A stretch of DNA of 64,000 nt from Topomyia yanbarensis (lineage: Eukaryota > Arthropoda > Insecta > Diptera > Culicidae), in the NCBI RefSeq assembly GCF_030247195.1, contig NC_080670.1:43261524-43325523 (forward strand). Direction: 5' to 3'. Below the pieces are notes generated by a model. That model saw only the letters and a list, made by a program, of their open reading frames with translations, was not told the DNA's origin and did not search any database. This document shows positions 57,121-64,000 of this stretch, in pieces. The position numbers and the translations under genes were made by a program. Every line of letters starts with the position of its first letter. Within the stretch, counting starts at the first letter, position 1.

Positions 57121-58000
57121 CCCCTCTCTTTTATTTCTCGTTTTTAGAGTTTCCTCCTGCCTTGTGGAACCGATCAGCTCCAGAGTGCCACTATGTAACC
57201 GCCATCGCCCTTACCACTACGCCTGCATAGAAGGAAACTGAAGCGAGAGCGACTCGAGGTCCGATGACTTTTGAAAGATTCCCCGCGGGTCCGAAGAATA
57301 CCATCCGCCAATCCGGTACTCGACGACTTACTATACTGAGGCGCAAATTTGATACGCTGATCCCCCTCCCCCCCCCCCCCCCCCCGCCGTTCGAGCGAAA
57401 GTTGCAAGTTTTGCTCTTCTTTCCCTGTCTCTCCCCTGTCCTTGATACAACTGCTGCTACACTGATGCGGAAATAAGCCACCCTCTGAATATCTTGACCA
57501 AGCATAAGTTTTAGTTAAAAAATTCAAATTAGTATTCTGTATTCCTAGTTTTAAGATAGCTATAATTTTTACTCTTTATTGAAACTCTTGTCCTCCATCT
57601 TGTAAATAGAATTGAATCCCTAGTTTTAAGATTTCTGTGAAATTTCTCATAAATATTTGTTCCCCCTTTTGTGTACTAAACTATATTGTTAGTTTTAAGA
57701 TAACCGTAAAATATTTCGTAAAATACTATTACTCCCCCTCTTGTATATCAAAGTGAATCCCTTGTTTTAAATTTTTTCATAAAAAAATCTTTTGGCCCTC
57801 TTTTGTATATTGAATCTTATTTCTAGTCTTAAGATAGCTGTAAACTTTCTTTTCCTTTGTAAAAAAATATTTCAACATTGTAACCTCCTAGTTTTAAGAT
57901 ATCCAAAATGTAAAAACAAAAGCATTTGGCACCGCCAAGCTAACGCATTTGTGCCTATCAAATAAACGAAATGAATAAAAAAAAAAAAAAAAAAAAAAAA
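53826..58000 (+). mobile_element. 5'-truncated I/R1-type LINE with poly(A) and target duplication
   Basis: The insertion is bounded by CCTTCCATT at 53817-53825 and again at 58001-58009, right after the poly(A) run (57976-58000). It therefore starts inside the endonuclease domain and keeps the rest of ORF2 and an 860-bp 3' UTR. Truncation on arrival is usual for target-primed reverse transcription. The open frame has no break, so insertion was recent. Confidence 0.85.
57121..57975 (+). other. 3' UTR of the I-type LINE
   Basis: Non-coding. It includes a C run at 57367-57385 and several repeats of CTAGTTTTAAGAT at roughly 60-130-bp spacing (57545, 57620, 57690, 57825, 57890). It ends AATAAACGAAATGAATA before poly(A). 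Confidence 0.8.
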
Positions 58001-58138
58001 CCTTCCATTTGAGACTAGGTTAGTGAAAACTGGTTCAGTCATCCACGAAGAATCGATGTTACTTTAGTTCTAAAATATGTCTGGAAATATAGATGTGAAA
58101 ATCTAAGTAATTTGATGTCCGGATCAATAGACTTAAAC

Positions 58139-58345
58139 TTCTTTTTTTATTTTTTTTACAATGGAGAAGACCTTTACGTCCTAGCCCAGTACACGTGCTA
58201 TTGGTAGGTGTCCAAGCTACCGCACGGGGTGTACTGGGGGCGTGTCGGGCTCGAATGGTGACGCTGCCATTAATACCGACTAAACTCCATTGGGCTCCGC
58301 CATCGTTCCTCCCAGGAACTACTTCTCGGTATTACTTCTGGGGGG
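58139..58345 (-). mobile_element. Short poly(A)-tailed retroposon, minus strand
   Basis: A T-rich run at 58142-58157 is the poly(A) tail seen from the other strand. The insert is flanked by AGACTTAAAC (58129-58138 and 58346-58355). The 207 bp carry no gene and may be the 3' end of a LINE or a SINE. No tRNA-like boxes were recognised. Confidence 0.7.
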
Positions 58346-58355
58346 AGACTTAAAC

Positions 58356-60518
58356 CTCTGAGGTGTTGCGATTGTACCCGTTTATATGGGCAATTTCTAT
58401 GCGACCGCAGGCTTCGAAATTTAAAGAGTCAGATCCGAATGAAACCTAATAGCAGTTAATGGGAGCATTGTATTTTTCATTTGAAATCAAGTTTGCAAAA
58501 ATTCGGTCAAGAATTCGATGAGGAATAGGTGTAAAATTATCAGGAAACAATGAACCACATTTCGAAAATTTCAAGTGTTTACTCCTGATTCCGCCCTCGG
58601 CTGTAAGTAAGTCACCAATTAATACAGCAATAAACAAAAAGTAAAAAGCTTCCACAGCCCTAATTTCATTACCCTTGCACAATTATACCCCCAAACGAAT
58701 TTTTTCCAGTTTATCCACTTCCACAAAGCAATCAAATCAGTTTATTATCTGCTACTTCACGCCTACCAACGCGTTTTCAACGCCCTTTTGCTTTTTCAAG
58801 TGTTTCCCTTACCTAGAGCGGACAAGATTCCACGAAGCCACTAAATTGAATTTCCTTTATAACCTTATGCGTATCGTTCACCCTCCTCCAAGCTACGGGA
58901 AGTAATGCGGCTCATGAAGTGGGAGTAATCATCCTTTTCGCAGTAATCAAACCTGAGTAAATCCTCGGCTAAACGCGTTAAAAAACCACAGAATAATATA
59001 CAAATTTTGCAGAACTCTACAACCAAAACACCCACATCTACTGGGGAAGAGCTTCTCATATGTAATGCCAGATGGTTGTTCGAATGTCGGTGAAACATTC
59101 TACGCTTAGCAGCTGGGTTATGTTGGAGAAGTACAAGCAACAGGCTTCGGGCATTCTTTTTTCTACGGATAAGCCTGACAATTAAATTAAATTTACGTAA
59201 CATGTTACGTGCGGTGTGATTTCAGGGCAGAACACATGAACCCTTATCATGACGAAGGTCGAGGTACAAGTACATGTCTGATTCAGGGATTCAATATGGT
59301 TTTCGGATCAGAGCTGTAGCCTTGCATTCGATGTAGCGAATAGAAGAAAAAAGAAAAACAATTTTTCGTAGTAAACTTTACCACATGGGTACGGAAAGTG
59401 TCACAACGGATCAAAGAACAAATAAAAAGGGTTTTCACAGGAAGGACGGTAAAACTACTCTAATCTCATTTCGAGAACACTGCCAACGGTCATCTCGGAA
59501 GCAATCGTCGGACGGAGAAAAATGACAAAGAAAAGTCATGAAAAATCCATTCCCAAGATTAGTGTCATTTCGTCTCAAATGAATCAACCCACAAAACAAA
59601 GCGCAATACGTCCCAGAATGTCCAACCGGCCACTCGCTTGTTATTCTTGATCCTGAATCATCGTTCCGAATCACTTGTTTTAAATTTCCTATCCCATCCC
59701 ATCCATCGGAAAGCTCACACTTGGAACAATGCGAAGAAATTGGAAAGAGGTTGGTTGGGTTGGGAAACTTGGCCAAACGAGAGTAATAAAGCGAAGGAAA
59801 ATGCAACCCCTCACAGGGAGAGTAAAACTGCCTTGTATCGTCTTGTTGATGCATCCTCTGGAACAGAATAACATCACTGAGTATGGATACCCAGAGGCAA
59901 TAAAATTTATGACGAGTGAAATTAAATTCATCATTGTCAGCTATCCGACCGGGTCTTTTCAGTCAGTAAACTTAAATGAGTGCTGTTGGTTCAAAACTGC
60001 AGGGAGGATTATCCATCTGGTCCCCTGTTTCTTGCCTCTGTCGATTTAGCAGCCAAATAGAAATAACAGCTTGTTCTATTAGGATGTTGGATGTACAAGT
60101 GGTTTCCAGCAGTGGTGGTTTCAAGTGGAGTACTGTTACAGTAGTTCACAGTCACAGTGGAAGGGCGAACAGCAGCCAAAATGGGCGGGTTCACGCTGTT
60201 TGAATTAGTCGTTCGACGTTGGAACCCTGCACACTGAGATGAGATGTTAAACCAGCGCAATAACATTTAATTTATGCTAAGTTTCCGGGGAACAACCGGT
60301 GTAGATTGCTGCAAGGACATCTTTTGGAGTTCGGTGCTGCAAGCGAATACACCACAAGAGCATAAAGTCATATCTGTTGACTTTTAGCGAATGAATTAGG
60401 ATTGGGATCTTTGGATCAAGTTATGATCGGCGATACATTCCGCTTGCCAGCTGAAATATTTTAGACTTTGAAGAAGTTGGCGAATAAATTTGACATGTAA
60501 TTCTCAAGTAAAGATTAG
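58356..60518. other. Intergenic DNA, no supported gene
   Basis: Overlapping short frames on both strands between 58446 and 60266 have no domain or splice structure that I can support. Confidence 0.45.
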
Positions 60519-60682
60519 AATTGTTCCAGTAAAAGGAGAAACTGGAAGTACTCCCGAGAAAATCGTTCCTGTACTCTCGTCTTCTCTTTTTTCTTCTTCT
60601 GGTAGCAAACCGGAGTAAAAAGGAGCAGGTATTTTTGGCTTTTGTTTGCTTCGGAGTGACTTCCGTGTACTGGAACAAACCT
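60519..60682 (-). mobile_element. MITE with AGGTTTGTTCCAGTA ends, copy 3
   Basis: Reverse complement of the copy at 28230-28385: ends AATTGTTCCAGTAAAAGG and GTACTGGAACAAACCT, with the interior TCTTCTCTTTTTTCTTCTTC and TAGCAAACCGGAGTAAAA shared. Confidence 0.8.
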
Positions 60683-61135
60683 ATTATATCCTGATTAGTA
60701 CAAATACCTCTTGAGTTTCTTCTGGTGATTCATACGATTCTTACAGATTCGCTGTTGATTATAAAGTATTATGCCAAATAGCTACCAATTGAAGAAAACG
60801 CAAAGAATACCAATTAGTGAATCTATCGAAAACTTTTTGCCTAATATTTAATTCTAATGGTTAATATTTTTTCATATTTTCATATTTACTTTATTTTTTC
60901 ATCTGACCTAAGATGGTCTCCATGAAATTTGTTGGGCGGGAAAAGCCCATTTGAGGAACTATCCTCAAATGCGCGTAAAAACCTAGCCATCCTTTGCGGC
61001 TGTACAGACAGTGCTTCACAAAATTATAGTGACAAAGTAAATTAGCCTTAAATTACACATCAATTACACAACCTTAAATTACACATCAGTACATCTTAGC
61101 TTCTACTTAAAACATTACAAATCACATCTTATAGT

Positions 61136-62290
61136 CTAAGTGAGTCGTTTAAGTCTATTTTTAAAAGCATTACTAGATTTACAAAAGTCACACATTGCCC
61201 TTATAGGTTCGTTCTGGCCATATTCAGTTCGCTGAAAGTCAAGTCTCAAAAAAGCCCATGATCTTAGACTTCTAGGGGGCACATTTACATTGATCTGTGA
61301 GAGAATGTAAGGAGCATCGATTTGACCAGTTGAAAGATTTACAACAAAGATGGCTCTGGATATATCTCGTCTTTTGGCTAGGGTATCCATATCCAATAAA
61401 CGACAACGATCAACGTACGTTGGCAGATCCGATGGGTTACGCCACGGCAAAGATCTAAGAGCATATCGAATGAACCTCGCTTGGACTGCTTCAATTCTGT
61501 TAATCCAAATTTCAGTGTAAGGGCACCAGATGATACAATTAGTTTCTAGAACAGAACGGACAAGCGAAAAGTACAACGTTCGAATGCAGTATGGATCAGT
61601 AAATTCTGTAGCAATTCGCACAATGAAACCAAGGTTTCTGTTTGCCTGTGCTATAATATGGGAATAGTGATCTCTAAAAGATAGTTGAGAATCTAGTTGA
61701 ATACCAAGATCTCTGACAACTGACACTCTTTTAAGTGATTCCCCATTGATGGTGTAGTTCCATTCGATTGGATTTCTTTTGCGAGTGAAGGAAATCACAG
61801 AGCATTTAGAGACACTGATAGTCAATAAATTCCTAGTACACCAGTTGCAGAAGGCATCTAGTTGTCTCTGCAGCTCAATACAGTCTGTTGTGGAACGTAT
61901 AATGAGAAACAGTTTGAGGTCATCAGCGTAGACAAGTTTGCATCCAGCCGGAATAACAAAGCAAACATCATTGAAGAACAAGGTAAACAGCAACGGCCCA
62001 AGATTGCTTCCTTGCGGCACTCCCGAAACGTTGGTGAAGGTATATGACTCATTGTTTCCTAATTTCACAGAAAGAGAACGGTTTCTGAGGTACGATTCAA
62101 GCCATTCGATGAAATTAGGCGATGCTCCTAGCCGCTTAATTTTTGCCAACAACAGAGAATGATTAACACAATCAAAGGCCACTTTTAGATCAGTATATAC
62201 GGAGTCAACCTGCGCACCATTTTCTATGTTTTTAATGCAATGCGAAGTGAACTGAGCTAAATTAGTAGTTGTTGACCTACCAGGAAAAAA
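61136..62290 (-). pseudogene. CR1-type reverse transcriptase, C-terminal two thirds
   Basis: The frame is open from about 62290 (first Met 62182): QHGFFPGRSTTTNLAQF, VYTDLKVAFDCVNHSLLLAK (AFD, first catalytic Asp), GVPQGSNLGPLLFTLFFNDV, KLVYADDLKLFL (YADD at about residue 82 from the Met), and FTRKRNPIEWNYTINGE. The C-terminal CR1-type region ends KSSNAFKNRLKRLT. This half is intact and its active site is complete. The N-terminal RT motifs are missing through a deletion near 62310, so the whole is not functional. Confidence 0.85.
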
Positions 62291-62318
62291 ACCATGTTGT
62301 TCACTTGAGATGTATGCC

Positions 62319-62639
62319 TTAGTTCCGCTTGAGGTCAGATTGGGTCTGCAGTATGTGCCTAGAGTAAAGGAAGCGGTTGTACGATTTATAGTTGTTACTG
62401 GCGTGTGTAAACTCCCTCTTTGTCATGGGGTTGCGTCGATTAGTATAATGTCGGAGTGCAGCTGCCTTTGAGCGTTTTAATTCTCGTAGTCGTCGATTTG
62501 ACCATGGTGGTTTTGGTCGTGCACGAGGTGCAGGAACATATACACTGAAATGCTGTTTTAAGACAAGCGAAAATCTTTCTACTGCAAAGTCAATATCAGT
62601 TGCATGATTTAACATAGACATCCAGTCAATTGTCTGCAA
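62319..62639 (-). pseudogene. Linker between endonuclease and RT of the CR1-type LINE
   Basis: The basic 106-residue frame (FAVERFSLVLKQHFSVYVPA, PPWSNRRLRELKRSKAAALR) is the usual segment after the endonuclease. It then meets RT sequence directly, without the residues that normally lie between. It is separated from the endonuclease by a stop near 62660. Confidence 0.7.
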
Positions 62640-62668
62640 TGAGCTAAGAAGCCCAGTGAAGTTTCAGT

Positions 62669-63596
62669 TTAAGAAAAGTTAAACTCTCTGTCTTCAGTCA
62701 ATTCGTCAAATCGAACCTGCGGTAGACATGTCTGCGAAACTAGTAGCGGAGGATGATGTGAATCAATGCCAACTAGTGGTTCGTGTGCTTCCAAAACAGT
62801 ACAGTTTTGTGAAGCTTCCTCGTTAACAAACAGAAGATCCAGTGTTCGATTACGATGGTTAGTAACAGTTGACATTTGTTGCATGTTTAACAAAGACATC
62901 CCGTCCAATAAGGCTGCGTAAGACCTCGAGAAGGTCGATTCAGAAGAGTCGGGGGGCAGAAAACCCTAAGTGAGTGTCTCTCCAAACTAGGCGAGGTTGA
63001 TTGTAGTCTCCAAATAGTAAATGAACAGCCTGGGGGTCAAGAGAACTTGCGATGTGGAGTGCGTAGTCGATGTGCTTCTGAATAACGCTTATGTCGTTGG
63101 CTGAGTCGGGAGGAAGATAAACAACACCCACACATATTCTAGCATCACGTATACGTATGTTTACCCAAAGTTGTTCGAGATTGCAGACAATACCGGTTTT
63201 TCGTTCGGACGACAATCGATTGGACACAGCGATGAGCACACCTCCACCCCGTTTTTTTCTAGCACTGGTCGTGTCCCGATCGTTGCGATGAACCGTATAC
63301 ATTGAACCGAACAGTTGAAGCGAATTGATTTCATCGTTCAACCACGTCTCAGTAAGAACAATAACATCATGTTCACCGTCTGAAACAGCGACGAAAAAGT
63401 CGTCAATTTTTGTACGCAGTCCTCTAACATTCTGGTAGTATATCTTAAGTTGTTGATGTCGGCAGCCATCTGATGAAACAAGAACGTTCTTTCTCAGTTG
63501 ACTGGTAGGCAGAACAGAAACATTGCTGTCGGGTATGTTACATCCGCCGAATGCTTGAAACTGGGACACACTTTGAGGGTGAGCAGTACCTCGCAT
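62669..63596 (-). pseudogene. APE-type endonuclease of the CR1-type LINE, frameshifted
   Basis: 63450-62990 has QNVRGLRTKIDDF, VIVLTETWLND (catalytic Glu), RGGGVLIAVS, GVVYLPPDSA and LLFGDYNQP. The frame ends at 62940. The C-terminal part (NHRNRTLDLLFVNEE, GIDSHHPPLLVS, an S-D-H-like motif) lies in the frame 62908-62669. One frameshift near 62935 thus separates the catalytic residues. The enzyme nicks target DNA to prime reverse transcription. Confidence 0.8.
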
Positions 63597-64000
63597 AGCT
63601 TCGAGAGGACATATACCTCTTTTGGCTTTACCTGATGAAACAGTAACAAATCCTCCATGCTCGTCGGGTTGCCTGGTGTGTTGAAGAGATACCTCGTTGC
63701 CATCTCGAATTTCGTGTGAGTCAGTTGTCTATAACTGAGGCATACTTTGAGGGTGCGCAGTATCTTGAATAGCTTCGGAAGGACATCTACGCTTCTTAGC
63801 CTTACCTGAGGAAACATAAGTGATGTCATCTTGATTTTCTGGTTGGTATTGGAGTTGACTGGCGAGTAGATGATTGTTAGTACAGCGGTTGGAAATGTTG
63901 TATCCATCAGCCGAGTTGTGTTCCATGTAGATCGTCGAGTCGAAAACAGCAATAGAGGACTGCAATTGAAGTTCACTTTGAGGGTGCGCAGCATCTAACA
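63560..64000 (-). repeat. Tandem coding repeats upstream of the CR1 endonuclease
   Basis: The minus-strand phrase AHPQS occurs three times (near 63985, 63750 and 63575), the last two inside a longer repeat GKAKK/R..CP.EA...TAHPQS. Spacing is about 232 and 176 bp. This is the end of ORF1 or the start of ORF2; the window stops before the start. Confidence 0.65.

Larger units (their letters stand above)
60880..63994 (-). mobile_element. CR1-type LINE, minus strand, broken, running off the window
   Basis: From the right edge leftwards: a repeated linker, APE endonuclease, a basic linker, RT (with an internal deletion) and C-terminus, then a 3' UTR of about 250 bp ending in A-rich repeats (ATGAAAAAATA and AAATATG words) near 60880. 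Lack of RNase H and the RT wording place it in the CR1/jockey group. Confidence 0.8.

Overview
This window looks like repeat-dense intergenic DNA from an insect, most likely a culicine mosquito (Aedes/Culex type). The evidence is an AT-rich background, two tRNA-derived SINEs with target-site duplications, RNase H-bearing I/R1-type LINEs, a CR1-type LINE, mariner/ITm DNA elements, and many short terminal-inverted-repeat elements (MITEs) and fold-backs. No complete host gene is visible. The only host-derived coding material is one possible first exon (27046-27175), a decayed composite of gene fragments including SCAP WD40 exons (about 40.3-42.6 kb), and a CHCHD2-like remnant (43.8-44.2 kb, minus strand).

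Left part (1-12.4 kb): an unidentified broken reading frame at the edge, an AT-rich low-complexity tract, a SINE (2081-2247), two oppositely oriented copies of a microsatellite-bearing dispersed repeat, a hAT-like MITE with 8-bp target duplication, and three large or perfect fold-backs (3391-3551, 3800-5058, 8836-9702). Nested block (12.4-23.7 kb): an old minus-strand I-type LINE is split by a young 9.7 kb Ty3/gypsy LTR retrotransposon. That element has 1455-bp LTRs with a single difference noticed, a GTGC target duplication, gag with a zinc knuckle, an A AAA AAC slippery site and pol. Pol has a late frameshift in the integrase C-terminal part.

Middle (23.7-50 kb): mostly non-coding, with a three-member MITE family, a second SINE, pogo-like MITEs, two decayed LINE pieces (RNase H part and ORF1 part), a 1-kb palindromic array (36.17-37.13 kb), a 6-kb block bracketed by perfect inverted 18-mers that holds the host gene fragments, an ITmD37E-like transposase relic, and an internally deleted mariner with both TIRs and TA duplications.

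Right part (50-64 kb): a decayed R1-type LINE with a minisatellite 3' tail interrupted by a MITE, then a 5'-truncated I-type LINE with a 1.1-kb open frame, poly(A) and target duplication. It is followed by a short poly(A)-tailed retroposon and a minus-strand CR1-type LINE broken by frameshifts and an internal deletion, which runs off the window end. Almost everything here is transposon biology in layers. The most notable points are the nested insertion order, the frameshift signal, the large hairpins and the cluster of captured gene fragments.
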